64,000 nucleotides of DNA from Limosilactobacillus fermentum (lineage in GTDB: Bacteria > Bacillota > Bacilli > Lactobacillales > Lactobacillaceae). The notes under the pieces were generated by a model. It saw nothing but the letters and a program-made list of their open reading frames with translations. It was not told the origin of the DNA and did no database searches. Within the stretch, counting starts at the first letter, position 1. Every line of letters starts with the position of its first letter. Where the stretch lies: NCBI RefSeq assembly GCF_013394085.1, contig NZ_CP040910.1:1337418-1401417 (forward strand), given 5' to 3'. A program made the translations under genes and the position numbers. Positions 41,393 to 49,746 of this stretch are shown piece after piece.

Positions 41393-42004
41393 TTAATCTT
41401 CCTTTCCGTTGCTTGGCACCCACGCGTTGTAGGTCGCCAGAGTAGTTGGATAAATGGGCTTGCCCGTTGATACTAAGTACATCAGGGTTTGTTTGGTTTG
41501 CAAGGCGACTCCCTTGGCCAGGCTTTGGTGGGTGACCTGGCGAGCCAGTTCAACCCCCTCAAAATCACGCCCCGGCTCAATGTAGTCGGCCATGTAAACG
41601 ATCTGGGCTAGCTTGGTCATGTACGGCGCCCCGACCGTGTGCTGACGAACGGCGTCTAAAATCCGTTGGTCGTGGCACCCCAGTTCATCGGCCACCAGCT
41701 CGGCTCCCACTACCCCGTGCCAAATGGCGTTGCCGTAGTTTAAGAGTACGGGATCAAGGTGCTTTTCCTTAATCGTTGCAATGAAGTCTTGGTCGGGGCG
41801 TTGCTTAGCGTAATCGTGGCACAAAGCGGCGATGCTAGCTAGTTCCAGGTCGACCCCATTTTCCTTGGCCAATTCGATGGCCGTTTCTTCGACCCGCAAG
41901 ACGTGGTCAAACCGCTTCTTTTTCATGGCGTGGCGAAGCTTATCCACCAATTCGGCACGACTCAGCGGCAGTAACTGTTGGTGATACTCTAATTCGTTAG
42001 TCAA
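41393..42004 (-). CDS. yqeK: HD domain nucleotide hydrolase YqeK
   Basis: A 203-aa HD protein. The metal-binding residues appear as HVLRVEETAIELAK, CHDYAKQRPDQDF, IWHGVVGAELVADELG and VRQHTVGAPYM, with YMADYIEPGRDFEGVE near the end. YqeK proteins cut Ap4A and related dinucleotides into ADP. It overlaps the nadD end by 8 bases and precedes rsfS, the canonical order in Firmicutes. Confidence 0.95.
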   Translation of the reverse strand: MTNELEYHQQLLPLSRAELVDKLRHAMKKKRFDHVLRVEETAIELAKENGVDLELASIAALCHDYAKQRPDQDFIATIKEKHLDPVLLNYGNAIWHGVVGAELVADELGCHDQRILDAVRQHTVGAPYMTKLAQIVYMADYIEPGRDFEGVELARQVTHQSLAKGVALQTKQTLMYLVSTGKPIYPTTLATYNAWVPSNGKED

Positions 42005-42629
42005 TGTATAACTGATGCTCCTTAATGTAATCCTCGACGGCGCGTGGCACCATGTAACGAATCGACTGGCCAGACTTCACCCGGGCCCGGATGTCCGATG
42101 ACGAGATGGCAACCGTCGGCACGTCGACCCAGATAACCGGGTACTGGGCCTCGTTTTTGGCCCCCTTGCGCCGGACCCCCACGAAGTTAACCATCTCCAC
42201 CAGTTGATCGATCTTGTTCCAGGTTGGCAGGTAGTCGACCATGTCACCACCGATAATGAAGTAGTAATCGGTATCTGGGTGACGCTCCTTTAAGGCCTTG
42301 ATCGTATCGTAAGTGTAGGAAACGCCCCCGCGGTTAATTTCTTCCATTTCGATGTCAAAAAAGGGGTTATCGGCAACGGCCAACTTCAGCATATCCACCC
42401 GTAGATCGGCGGCGATCGTGCCCTTGTGATCGCGGTGTGGCGGTTGCATGTCCGGCAAGAAGGAGACCTTATCTAAGGACAGGGTCCGCCCGACTTGCTC
42501 GGCGACCAATAAATGGGCGTTGTGAACGGGATTAAAGGTTCCGCCGTACAAACCGACCCGGCGGTGCCTTTCCGCTTTAACCTGTTGGGGTTGAACCTTT
42601 GGGATAACGTTTACCACTGCTTGCACCAC
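41997..42629 (-). CDS. nadD: Nicotinate-nucleotide adenylyltransferase
   Basis: A 210-aa enzyme that adenylates nicotinic acid mononucleotide to form deamido-NAD. The nucleotidyltransferase motif GLYGGTFNPVHNAHLLVAEQV and the C-terminal VPTVAISSSDIRARVKSGQ are intact. There is an N-terminal extension of about 25 residues before the catalytic start. It begins with GTG (42629), 4 bases after GGGGTG; a second GTG next to it is better spaced, so the true start may be one codon later. It is followed by yqeK. Confidence 0.95.
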   Translation of the reverse strand: MVQAVVNVIPKVQPQQVKAERHRRVGLYGGTFNPVHNAHLLVAEQVGRTLSLDKVSFLPDMQPPHRDHKGTIAADLRVDMLKLAVADNPFFDIEMEEINRGGVSYTYDTIKALKERHPDTDYYFIIGGDMVDYLPTWNKIDQLVEMVNFVGVRRKGAKNEAQYPVIWVDVPTVAISSSDIRARVKSGQSIRYMVPRAVEDYIKEHQLYID

Positions 42630-42644
42630 ATTTCACCCCGCAAT

Positions 42645-42956
42645 CTAGATTTTAGCCACCCGCACTGAGAGGTCTTGGAAACGGGGGTTTTCGGCCACCT
42701 TAAATAGCACCAGGACCCGACCGATTACTTGTACCACTTGAATCTCACTGTTTTGTTCGATGTAGTCCTTGACCTCTTGGGCCGTGGCGTCACTGTTTTG
42801 TAAGATATTCACCTTCATTAACTCCCGCTTATCTAAGGCGCCGGTTAATTGGTCAACCCAGGCCGGCGTCAAGCCGTTTTTCCCGACCGCAAAGAGCGGT
42901 TGTAGGTGATTGGCTTGCGCCCTTAAAAAGCGCTTTTGCTTTCCGCGTAAATTCAT
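42645..42956 (-). CDS. yhbY: Ribosome assembly RNA-binding protein YhbY
   Basis: A 103-aa CRM-domain protein with KQKRFLRAQANHLQPLFAVGKNGLTPAWVDQLTGALDKRELMKVNI, including the GxxG-like GKNG turn. CRM proteins bind the large-subunit rRNA during assembly. It is between yqeH and nadD, where aroE may also sit in some Bacillus species; that gene is absent here. Confidence 0.95.
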   Translation of the reverse strand: MNLRGKQKRFLRAQANHLQPLFAVGKNGLTPAWVDQLTGALDKRELMKVNILQNSDATAQEVKDYIEQNSEIQVVQVIGRVLVLFKVAENPRFQDLSVRVAKI

Positions 42957-42974
42957 TTAATTCTTCCTCACTTT

Positions 42975-44099
42975 CTATATCATGGCCCGCCGTACTAAGA
43001 CGCCGACGCCCTTCGGTGCCCAACCAGCAACCACCAGCCCCGCTGGGACGGTGATCCAGCCAAGCCCTTCAAAGACCAGGTCCGACTTTTCCGTAATCGC
43101 AAATTCAAACCGTTCCAACGGCGGGAACTGATCAATTTCGTTTTGATGCGGCGGAACTAAGAGGCCGCCCAAATGCTTTTCATAAAAGGCATCGGCATTG
43201 GCCAGCTTGGTTCGGTGCAGGGGGAGGTTGTTGTCAAAGTAGGCGGTTAGACCAGCCCGCGGCCCCTTCAGATAGTCAAAACGGGCAATCCCCCCCAAGA
43301 AAATCGTCTGCTGCTCATCCAGCTGGTAGGTCTTGGGCTTGATTTCCTTTTGGGGTGCCACCAGCCGTAGGTCCTCAGCCGGCAAGACGTGGGCCATTTG
43401 CTCTTGGTGGATGATCCCCGGGGTGTCGACCAGTTCGTGACCGTCATCCAGCGGAATTTCGATCTTATCGAGGGTCGTCCCCGGGAAGCGCGAGGTGGTG
43501 ATTAGGTCTTCCACCCCGGTCCGTTGCTTAATGATCTGGTTGATCAAGGTCGACTTCCCCACGTTGGTCACCCCAACCACGTACACGTCGCGACCCTGGC
43601 GGTACTTCTCAATCGTGGCCAGTAATTCTTCGACCTGGTGATTCTTTTTGGCCGAAACCAAGGTTGTCATCAGGGGCCGAATCCCGGCTTGGTTGGCCTG
43701 TTGACGCAGCCAGTCGGTTAGCTTAGAGCGGCGCAGCGACCGCGGCAACAAGTCCTCTTTGTTCCCGACCAAAAGGACCGGGTTCTTACCGACGAAGCGG
43801 TGCAGGCCCGGGATGATCGAGCCGTTGAAGTCGAAGATATCCACCACGTAAACGATCAGGGCGTTGGCCTCGCGGATGTGGCTAAGTAAGCGCAAAAAAT
43901 CGTCGTCCGTCAAGGAAACCGGGGCGATCTCATTATAGTGGCGCAAGCGGAAACACCGCTGGCAGTATAACTCACCGGTTTCCAGCCCTTTGTTCAGTGC
44001 CGACGCCGGCGTGTAGCCCAAGGCGTCCTTGTCTTCGGTTTGAATTACCGCCCCGCAGCCGATGCAGCGCAGTTCTTCGTCCCTATTTAATTCCGTCAT
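42975..44099 (-). CDS. yqeH: Ribosome biogenesis GTPase YqeH
   Basis: A 374-aa circularly permuted GTPase needed for 30S assembly. An N-terminal zinc finger (CIGCGAVIQ, then CQRCFRLRHYNE) precedes the G domain in permuted order: NKEDL (G4), SAKK (G5), then GVTNVGKST (G1), TTSRFPGTT (G2) and DTPG (G3). The C-terminal part (from about residue 260) is the TRAP-like regulatory domain. It overlaps the yqeG stop region by 17 bases. Confidence 0.96.
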   Translation of the reverse strand: MTELNRDEELRCIGCGAVIQTEDKDALGYTPASALNKGLETGELYCQRCFRLRHYNEIAPVSLTDDDFLRLLSHIREANALIVYVVDIFDFNGSIIPGLHRFVGKNPVLLVGNKEDLLPRSLRRSKLTDWLRQQANQAGIRPLMTTLVSAKKNHQVEELLATIEKYRQGRDVYVVGVTNVGKSTLINQIIKQRTGVEDLITTSRFPGTTLDKIEIPLDDGHELVDTPGIIHQEQMAHVLPAEDLRLVAPQKEIKPKTYQLDEQQTIFLGGIARFDYLKGPRAGLTAYFDNNLPLHRTKLANADAFYEKHLGGLLVPPHQNEIDQFPPLERFEFAITEKSDLVFEGLGWITVPAGLVVAGWAPKGVGVLVRRAMI

Positions 44100-44622
44100 T
44101 CAATCCCTCCTGCCAGGTTTGTTCGGGGTACTTCTTTAAGAGGCCCTTTTTGACCCCCTTTTCCATCAAGCGGTTGAGTTTGGTATTCCACTGGTCACTG
44201 TCGAGTAGTGGCCGGACCAATATGCTACGGACGCCGGCAACGTTAGCGGCGGCGATATCGGTCAACAACTGGTCACCCACCATTACCACCTCGCTGGCTT
44301 CAAGGCCCAGGCGCGTCCTGGCCCGGGTAATGCCAAACGAAAGTGGTTTGAGGGCCCGGGAAACGAAGGGCAGGTTCAGGGGTGACACGGCCCGCTCCAC
44401 CCGGCGGTGACTGTTATTGGAAATCACAATCAAAGGAATCCCCGCTTCCTTTAAGGACGTCATCCAGTCCTTTAGTTCCTTGGTTCCGTTCGGGTTATTC
44501 CACGCAATCAGGGTGTTATCCAGGTCGGAAAACACGGCCCGAATCCCGGCTTCCTTCAGTTCCGCCGGACGAACGTGATAAATCGAGTTCACCATCCACG
44601 TTGGTTTGAATTTCTCTAGCAC
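44083..44622 (-). CDS. yqeG: YqeG family HAD phosphatase
   Basis: A 179-aa HAD-IIIA phosphatase with the DxDxT motif in VFSDLDNTLIAW, the conserved LIVISNNSHRRV, and KPLSFGITRARTRLGLEASEVVMVGDQLLTDIAAAN. It starts with GTG after AAGGAG. Phosphatidylglycerophosphate phosphatase activity is known for some relatives, but its role in this cluster is unclear. It heads the long yqeG-yqeH-yhbY-nadD-yqeK-rsfS-yqeM-tmcAL run. Confidence 0.94.
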   Translation of the reverse strand: MLEKFKPTWMVNSIYHVRPAELKEAGIRAVFSDLDNTLIAWNNPNGTKELKDWMTSLKEAGIPLIVISNNSHRRVERAVSPLNLPFVSRALKPLSFGITRARTRLGLEASEVVMVGDQLLTDIAAANVAGVRSILVRPLLDSDQWNTKLNRLMEKGVKKGLLKKYPEQTWQEGLNDGIK

Positions 44623-44655
44623 AATTTTCTCCTTGTGTGTTTAGTCATTACCACC

Positions 44656-44684
44656 ATTATAGTAATTGTCGCCTGGGGCTTCAA
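44656..44684 (-). promoter_or_regulatory. Promoter of the yqeG cluster
   Basis: On the minus strand TTGAAG and TATAAT with a 17-base spacer, 33 bases before the GTG start of yqeG. The -35 overlaps the stop of the DUF1275 pseudogene. Confidence 0.72.
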
Positions 44685-45415
44685 TCTAAGTGACCATCAT
44701 CTTGGCCCGACCGGTAAAAGGGCGACTTAGTGTACTGACTACGCCGGTACAACAAGAACGCGTACAAACCGCTGACGATCGTCAACAGGACCGACGCTCC
44801 CCAAATCGTCGTCGTCCCCCAAACCCGTTGTAAGACTGCCGACAATAAGGCCCCCAGGATAAAGGCGCTCACTAAACCGGTGTAGTTAACCGCCGCCGTT
44901 AGGCCCTGTCGATCCCCTTCCAAGAAGTACGCACACCAACCGGTCACCGCCTTTTTTAGGTTCCCGGTCGAAAAAACGTTGTTATACCCCAGCCCTTCAA
45001 TCTTATCAAAGGCTAGGTTTAACATCGCCATCCCAAAGGCTAGCGGTGGCACCACCAGGTTATTGGACCAGGTGGTGGGGATCAAACCGATCACCAAACA
45101 GATTAAAATTACCGGCAGTAAGCTGACAATGCGCCACTAATGGGTTCGGTGGTGAACCCGGAAGTAGGCAACGGTCACCAGTCCTAAGATAAAGGCCACA
45201 AAGGTCCACAACTTGGTCACCAGGCCTGGTAAGTTGTGTTGCGCTAATTCAACACTGAAAAAAATGATGTTACCAGTCTGACCGGCCGCTAGCGTGTTGC
45301 CGCGCAAGCCATAGGTGTAAGCATCAATGTAGCCCCCGCAAAAGGTGAAGGCGAGCGCTAACCAACGGTACTGGTATAAGTGGTCACGGTTATAGATTGG
45401 GGATTGCTCTTTGAT
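44681..45415 (-). pseudogene. DUF1275 family membrane protein, interrupted by an in-frame TAG
   Basis: The two parts encode one DUF1275 (YoaK-like) polytopic membrane protein. The upstream part has YRWLALAFTFCGGYIDAYTY and TLAAGQTGNIIFFSVELA; the downstream part has GLGYNNVFSTGNLKKAV and the family end. They are in the same frame, split only by a TAG at 45137-45139 (flanked by HHRTH and WRIV). The best start position by family (before KEQSPIYNRD, after GGAGG at 7 bases) is ATC at 45415, so the start codon may also be lost. The frame is otherwise intact. The gene is likely dead unless the stop is suppressed. Confidence 0.8.
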
Positions 45416-45497
45416 GACGTTGCCTCCAATCGTAGTTAGGTGGTAAACAACAATGGCCCCCAGCAGTTCGAAACGAACATTACTGGAGGCCAATTGT

Positions 45498-45530
45498 TAA
45501 AAGCAAGAACCGCCCCAGAGCGGCCTTTGC
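45498..45530 (-). terminator. Terminator after rplT
   Basis: On the minus strand CCGC and GCGG pair around a short loop with G-T pairs extending the stem, then TTCTTGCTTTTAAC. The stem is weak. Confidence 0.45.
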
Positions 45531-45555
45531 CTAATTTATATCCCGACTAATTGAA

Positions 45556-45909
45556 TTAGTTCAGGGCCTTCTTAGCTTCGTCAACCACGGCCTTGAAAGC
45601 GTCGGCGTCGTTAACTGCCAAGTCAGCAAGCATCTTACGGTTGATGTCGATGTTAGCCAACTTCAGGCCGTGCATCAGCTTGGAGTAGCTCAGACCGTTC
45701 ATCCGGGCACCGGCGTTGATCCGGGCAATCCAGAGTTCACGGAAGTTACGCTTGTTCACCTTCCGGTCACGGAAAGCGTAAGTGTAACTCTTCATCACTT
45801 GGTCCTTGGCCGTCTTGAATAAACGGTGCTTAGAACCAGTGTAACCCTTTGCTAACTTCATAATGCGCTTCCGACGAGCGCGCGTAACTGTTCCACCCTT
45901 AACTCGCAT
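45556..45909 (-). CDS. rplT: 50S ribosomal protein L20
   Basis: A 117-aa L20, an early-assembly protein. [53 protein letters not shown] follows the family, with the C-terminal [29 protein letters not shown]. It ends the infC-rpmI-rplT operon. In Firmicutes L20 represses this operon by binding the infC leader, so autoregulation is expected here, given the leader seen upstream. Confidence 0.97.
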   Translation of the reverse strand: MRVKGGTVTRARRKRIMKLAKGYTGSKHRLFKTAKDQVMKSYTYAFRDRKVNKRNFRELWIARINAGARMNGLSYSKLMHGLKLANIDINRKMLADLAVNDADAFKAVVDEAKKALN

Positions 45910-45958
45910 AGTGGTATCCTCCTACAAATTTAAATAGTTTTCGCTGTGCGTCCCGCAA

Positions 45959-46156
45959 TTACTTAGCAGGAATCATCTTCTTGTAACGCTTTACGTTAGA
46001 CTTGTCCATCATGGAAAGACCACGCAATTGACGGCGTTGCTTCTTGGTCTTACCGTGGAAACGGTGAGAAGTAAATGAGTTACCACTCTTGAAACCACCC
46101 TTAGCGGTCCGCTTGAAACGCTTGGCTGCAGCGCTCTTAGTCTTCATCTTTGGCAT
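45959..46156 (-). CDS. rpmI: 50S ribosomal protein L35
   Basis: A 65-aa L35 (MPKMKTKSAAAKRFKRTAKG and the usual HRFHGKTKKQRRQLRGLSMM segment). It is between infC and rplT, 22 bases after the infC stop and about 50 bases before rplT. Confidence 0.97.
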   Translation of the reverse strand: MPKMKTKSAAAKRFKRTAKGGFKSGNSFTSHRFHGKTKKQRRQLRGLSMMDKSNVKRYKKMIPAK

Positions 46157-46178
46157 AACGAATTCCTACCTTCTTAAT

Positions 46179-46700
46179 TTATTTTTTTGCTTTATCAAGC
46201 GGGGCAAGCGTTAAGAACATGCTCCGCCCTTCCATCTTTGGCCGTTGCACAACCGTGGCGATGTCTTTGGTTTCCTCCGCCATCCGTTCAATCATGTCCC
46301 GACCGATATCCTTGTGGGTAATGGCCCGGCCACGGAACCGTAGGGAAACGCGCACTTGATCACCCTTTTCGATGAACTTCCGTACCCGACCTAACTTAAC
46401 GTTAAAGTCGTTGGTGTCGATCGTGGGGCTTAAGCGAATTTCCTTGACGGCAACCGTCTTTTGGTTCTTGCGGGCTTCCCGTTCCTTTTTTTGCATCTCA
46501 AAACGGTACTTCCCGTAATCCATGATCCGCGCAACCGCTGGGCGAGCCTTGGGTGCAACAAGCACCAGGTCAAGGCCGGCATCCTCTGCAAGTTGCAATG
46601 CTTCACGCTTGGACTTAATACCAAGTTGTTCCCCGTTCTGGTCGATCAGGCGAACTTCCCGCGCACGAATACCGTTATTGACAATCATTCCTTGAGCTAT
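46179..46700 (-). CDS. infC: Translation initiation factor IF-3 (AUA start)
   Basis: IF-3 (173 aa from this start) has an N-terminal domain (VNNGIRAREVRLIDQNGEQLG) and the C-terminal ribosome-binding domain (KEIRLSPTIDTNDFNVKLGRVRKFIEKGDQVRVSLRFRGR). The best start is ATA at 46700: GGAGGTG ends exactly 7 bases upstream, giving AUA-Ala-Gln-Gly-Met-Ile-Val. The ATG four codons later (46688) has no Shine-Dalgarno at the right spacing. Rare start codons (AUU, AUA, AUC) are a known infC feature and let IF-3 repress its own translation. The promoter and leader support this. Confidence 0.93.
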   Translation of the reverse strand: MAQGMIVNNGIRAREVRLIDQNGEQLGIKSKREALQLAEDAGLDLVLVAPKARPAVARIMDYGKYRFEMQKKEREARKNQKTVAVKEIRLSPTIDTNDFNVKLGRVRKFIEKGDQVRVSLRFRGRAITHKDIGRDMIERMAEETKDIATVVQRPKMEGRSMFLTLAPLDKAKK

Positions 46701-46875
46701 GGCAACACACCTCCAATTTGATTAGCGAAAGAAAATTAAGCAAGAAAAAACGGGAGTGCACACACACCCCCGCAAAGCGAACTAACCCTAATGGTCATTC
46801 GGATTTAATCTCGTCAGCCCGGCGACTCCAATCACCTAGGCGAGAAGCGGGTGCTTCTACTTTTTCTTTCAACGT
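46701..46875 (-). promoter_or_regulatory. infC leader with attenuator
   Basis: A leader of about 175 bases. On the minus strand it holds an early AAGCACCCGCTTCT segment typical of lactobacillus infC leaders, other pairing regions, and then a terminator-like hairpin (GCGGGGGTG...CACTCCCGTTTTTT, at about 46748-46775). The rest before infC holds the Shine-Dalgarno. It matches the L20-controlled infC leader concept by position, but I have not compared it with Rfam. Confidence 0.75.
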
Positions 46876-46880
46876 TTACT

Positions 46881-46909
46881 AATATACTAAATCCCCCGCC
46901 CGAAGTCAA
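46881..46909 (-). promoter_or_regulatory. Promoter of infC-rpmI-rplT
   Basis: On the minus strand TTGACT and TATATT with a 17-base spacer. The -35 box overlaps the dnaI stop codon. Confidence 0.75.
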
Positions 46910-47850
46910 GCCCTTTGTTCTTGACGGAGGTTACGGCCGCTGACCGGGACTTCTCGGGCCAAAAAGCGAATCCGTTCCATAATCCGCTTAGCCTTTAGGG
47001 GCTCCTGGTTCCCTTGGGTATCGACCGCCAGGTGGGCCTCTAACTCAACCATGGTGAAGTTGGAAGAGAAAAAGGTCGGTAGCTCCTCTTGCATCCGGTA
47101 CTCCAAGATAACCCCCAAGATATCGTCGCGTAGCCAGGTCGATAAAGCATCGGCGCCGATATCATCGAGCATTAAAATTGGGGCCGCCTTAACCCGGTCG
47201 CGCTTTTGGTCGAGGGTGTTATTGGCGATCGCCCCCTTCATCTGCACCGCGAAGGTGGGGAAGTGAACTAAGGTTGACTCAACCCCGCGGCCGGCCAGTT
47301 CGTTTGCTAAGGCGCCGAGCAAGAAGGTCTTGCCCACGCCAAAGCTGCCGGAAAAGTAGAGGCCTGGAACAAAGCCTTGGTTGGCCAAGTAACGGTTCAT
47401 AAAGTCCGTCACCGCCATGAAGGCCTGCTGGCGACTAGGCGAGGTCCGTTCGGGTTCCATGTAAAAGGTATCAAACGAGGCCTGGCGGATGAACTTGGGC
47501 ATGTTGATGGCTTGGACCCGGTTAAGGCGGGCCTCTTGTTCGCGTTGTGCGTTTAACTGGGCGGTCGGAACGTAGGTCACGGCGATTTGCCCGTTGGCCA
47601 GTTCGAGGCGGGGCGCATACCCCGGGGCGACCGTTGCCCGGCCGGCGCGCATTAACTCCCGTTCCCGGTAGAATTCGTACAGTTTTGAGTAGCCGCGCTC
47701 AATGGTTTCGACCGTTAGGGAGTTCGCGTTTTGCGCCAGAAACTGGTGGACTTCCGGGTCGTTTAAGACGTGGTCGACGAGTTGCTGGTAGGCCTGGTTA
47801 TTATCGCGGGCCTTTAAAGCGGCGCTAACCGCCTGGTTGATTGATTGCAT
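46906..47850 (-). CDS. dnaI: Primosomal protein DnaI (helicase loader)
   Basis: A 314-aa AAA+ ATPase that loads the replicative helicase at oriC and restarted forks. It has an N-terminal helicase-binding domain (about 1-110), Walker A SGSFGVGKTFLLGAL, Walker B PILMLDDIGADALSTW and sensor SSNFTMVELEAHLA. I choose the ATG at 47850 (MQSINQAVSAALKARDNNQA), 9 bases after AAGGA; the frame opens further upstream. It follows dnaB by 32 bases, the classic Firmicute pair. Confidence 0.95.
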   Translation of the reverse strand: MQSINQAVSAALKARDNNQAYQQLVDHVLNDPEVHQFLAQNANSLTVETIERGYSKLYEFYRERELMRAGRATVAPGYAPRLELANGQIAVTYVPTAQLNAQREQEARLNRVQAINMPKFIRQASFDTFYMEPERTSPSRQQAFMAVTDFMNRYLANQGFVPGLYFSGSFGVGKTFLLGALANELAGRGVESTLVHFPTFAVQMKGAIANNTLDQKRDRVKAAPILMLDDIGADALSTWLRDDILGVILEYRMQEELPTFFSSNFTMVELEAHLAVDTQGNQEPLKAKRIMERIRFLAREVPVSGRNLRQEQRA

Positions 47851-47882
47851 GGCCATCCATCCTTTCCGTTGACCACTCGGGG

Positions 47883-49244
47883 TCATTGATTGTGGTGCGG
47901 TTTGTTTTCGCTGGCCCGGAGTTTAGCCAGGGCCTCTTTGGCCGCTTGAATTTGTTCTGGCGACGCCACTTGGGCCGGTTGTTTTGAGTCATCCTGCGCC
48001 CAAGCGGGGAGCTGTTCGACAATTGTTTTACGCCGGCCCTTTTTGGAGGTCGGCCGCTTTGGTTCGCTGGTTTTTTGCCAAAACTTTTGGATCGCCGCTA
48101 CCGCATCGGCGGCCGTCCGCACGCCCTGGCGGGTCCAGTTATTGGCAATCGTGTTGACGAAGTTAGGCGCTAAATTGGCGTTCCCTTGCTCAACCACAAC
48201 GTAGTAACTCAAGACGTTAATCGCCCCGTCGGTTAACGGCGTCTGGCTAACTAGCCGTTCTAAGGTCCGCCGCTCGGTCGGGGTAACAAAGCCCGAACCA
48301 GTCGCCTTCTTGAGGTTCGTTAGGTACTGGAGTGGGGCGCCCTGATCGGCTTCTAGCACGAGGGCCTTTTCCTGGGGCGTCAGTGTCCCCGTTTTGTCGG
48401 CCGGTTGGGGGGCTGGTTTAACCGGCACTGTTTCCTTTGGTGCCGCCCGGTTGGCCACCACCGCCTTAAACTGTTCGGAGTTTAGTTCGCCCGTGGTTAA
48501 ATCGGTGGCCGCCAACAGTAGGGTGGCCAACTCCAGCTCCGTCAAACCGTAAACCCGCTTTTCGGCAATGATCAACTGGCGGTGCTTTGATAGTTGGTCG
48601 CTAGCTAATCCCTGGGCCTGAACCTGGTTGGCCAAGAATTGCCAGTCAACGCTTGGTTCGGGGGCCGTTACCCGTGGTTCGCTCGGCTGGCCCAACTGGT
48701 CCTTGCTTGCCGCCACGGTGTGCTGGTCCGCCGGAGACGCCAGCGGCTTGAAGACCTCAAAAAAGCCCTGGGTTAACTCGTGATAGTCATCGGTAGCCAG
48801 GTGGTAACGGTTAGCCTTGTCCACCAACTGCTGGTAGCGCCGTTCCCCCACGTGTTGTAAAAGAACGACGGCAAACAGGTCCTCGTTAATGAATTCCGCG
48901 GGGCTCTTTAAGGCCTGTAGCTGGTAGATCACTACCGGGCCCAGCTGATCGACCCGAAAGAAGGTCCGCAACAGCCCCAGGGCCTCCAGTTGGCCGCGGG
49001 CCTGGTCAATTTGATTAATCCCCACCCCTAATTGGTCCAACAGGACGGTGTGCTGGTGGCGCTCCGCTGGCATCGGGTTGGGGACCAACCGCCCGCTAAG
49101 TGCCAACAATAAGCTAAGCGCCGTGGGGCTAAGTAGTGGTTGGTAGTAATCCACCAACCACTCTTGAACTATGCCGGCGTAATCCGGACTGGCGGCGACG
49201 AGGTAGCCGGTTTGCGGTTGTAGCTTAAATGGGGTGGTACCCAT
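47883..49244 (-). CDS. dnaB: Replication initiation / membrane attachment protein DnaB
   Basis: A 453-aa Gram-positive DnaB (not the helicase of that name in E. coli). It brings DNA to the membrane and works with DnaD and DnaI to load the helicase. The N-terminal PDYAGIVQEWLVDYYQPLLSPTALSLLLALSG and middle helical domains are followed by a DDBH2-type segment (VLSYYVVVEQGNANLAPNFVNTIANNW) near residue 340-370. ATG at 49244 overlaps the nrdR stop (TGATG); AAAGGAGG precedes it. Confidence 0.94.
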   Translation of the reverse strand: MGTTPFKLQPQTGYLVAASPDYAGIVQEWLVDYYQPLLSPTALSLLLALSGRLVPNPMPAERHQHTVLLDQLGVGINQIDQARGQLEALGLLRTFFRVDQLGPVVIYQLQALKSPAEFINEDLFAVVLLQHVGERRYQQLVDKANRYHLATDDYHELTQGFFEVFKPLASPADQHTVAASKDQLGQPSEPRVTAPEPSVDWQFLANQVQAQGLASDQLSKHRQLIIAEKRVYGLTELELATLLLAATDLTTGELNSEQFKAVVANRAAPKETVPVKPAPQPADKTGTLTPQEKALVLEADQGAPLQYLTNLKKATGSGFVTPTERRTLERLVSQTPLTDGAINVLSYYVVVEQGNANLAPNFVNTIANNWTRQGVRTAADAVAAIQKFWQKTSEPKRPTSKKGRRKTIVEQLPAWAQDDSKQPAQVASPEQIQAAKEALAKLRASENKPHHNQ

Positions 49245-49702
49245 CAACGCTCCTCCTTTTTCATCGATTCAATTTCCTTAAAGAAGGCATCGACGTCTTT
49301 AAACTGGCGGTAGACACTGGCGAAGCGGATGTAGGCAATTTCGTCGACCGGTTTAAGTTCGTTCATGACAAACTCACCGATGACCTGACTGGAGACCTCG
49401 TTTTCACCAAGGCGCCGGACCCGGGCTTCGACGTGATCGGCAATCTTGGTTAGCTTATCCATGCTGACCGGCCGCTTTTCCGCCGAGCGCACGAGCCCGT
49501 TTAAGATCTTTTGGCGGTTAAATTCTTCCCGGGTTCCATCCTTTTTGACCACGAGTAACGGTGTTTCCTCGTATCGTTCAAAGGTGGTAAAGCGGAAGCC
49601 ACAGTTGACGCATTCGCGCCGCCGCCGGATGGACATCCCATCTTCAGCGGGGTGACTGTCGATCACGCGTGATCCATTATGATGACAGTGTGGACAAAGC
49701 AT
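49244..49702 (-). CDS. nrdR: Transcriptional repressor NrdR
   Basis: A 152-aa ATP-cone repressor of ribonucleotide reductase genes. The N-terminal zinc ribbon ([16 protein letters not shown], then [13 protein letters not shown]) has all four cysteines; the ATP-cone ([32 protein letters not shown]) follows. It couples dNTP supply to replication, fitting its place before dnaB-dnaI. No nrd genes are in the window. Confidence 0.97.
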   Translation of the reverse strand: MLCPHCHHNGSRVIDSHPAEDGMSIRRRRECVNCGFRFTTFERYEETPLLVVKKDGTREEFNRQKILNGLVRSAEKRPVSMDKLTKIADHVEARVRRLGENEVSSQVIGEFVMNELKPVDEIAYIRFASVYRQFKDVDAFFKEIESMKKEER

Positions 49703-49746
49703 CGAAGTTCCTCCTGATTTCCTGACAAATAGTTTCGTAAACTATA

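Noticed and set aside
45137-45493. The two DUF1275 frames as two separate genes
   Set aside because: They share one frame and jointly cover one family domain; the second has no ribosome site.
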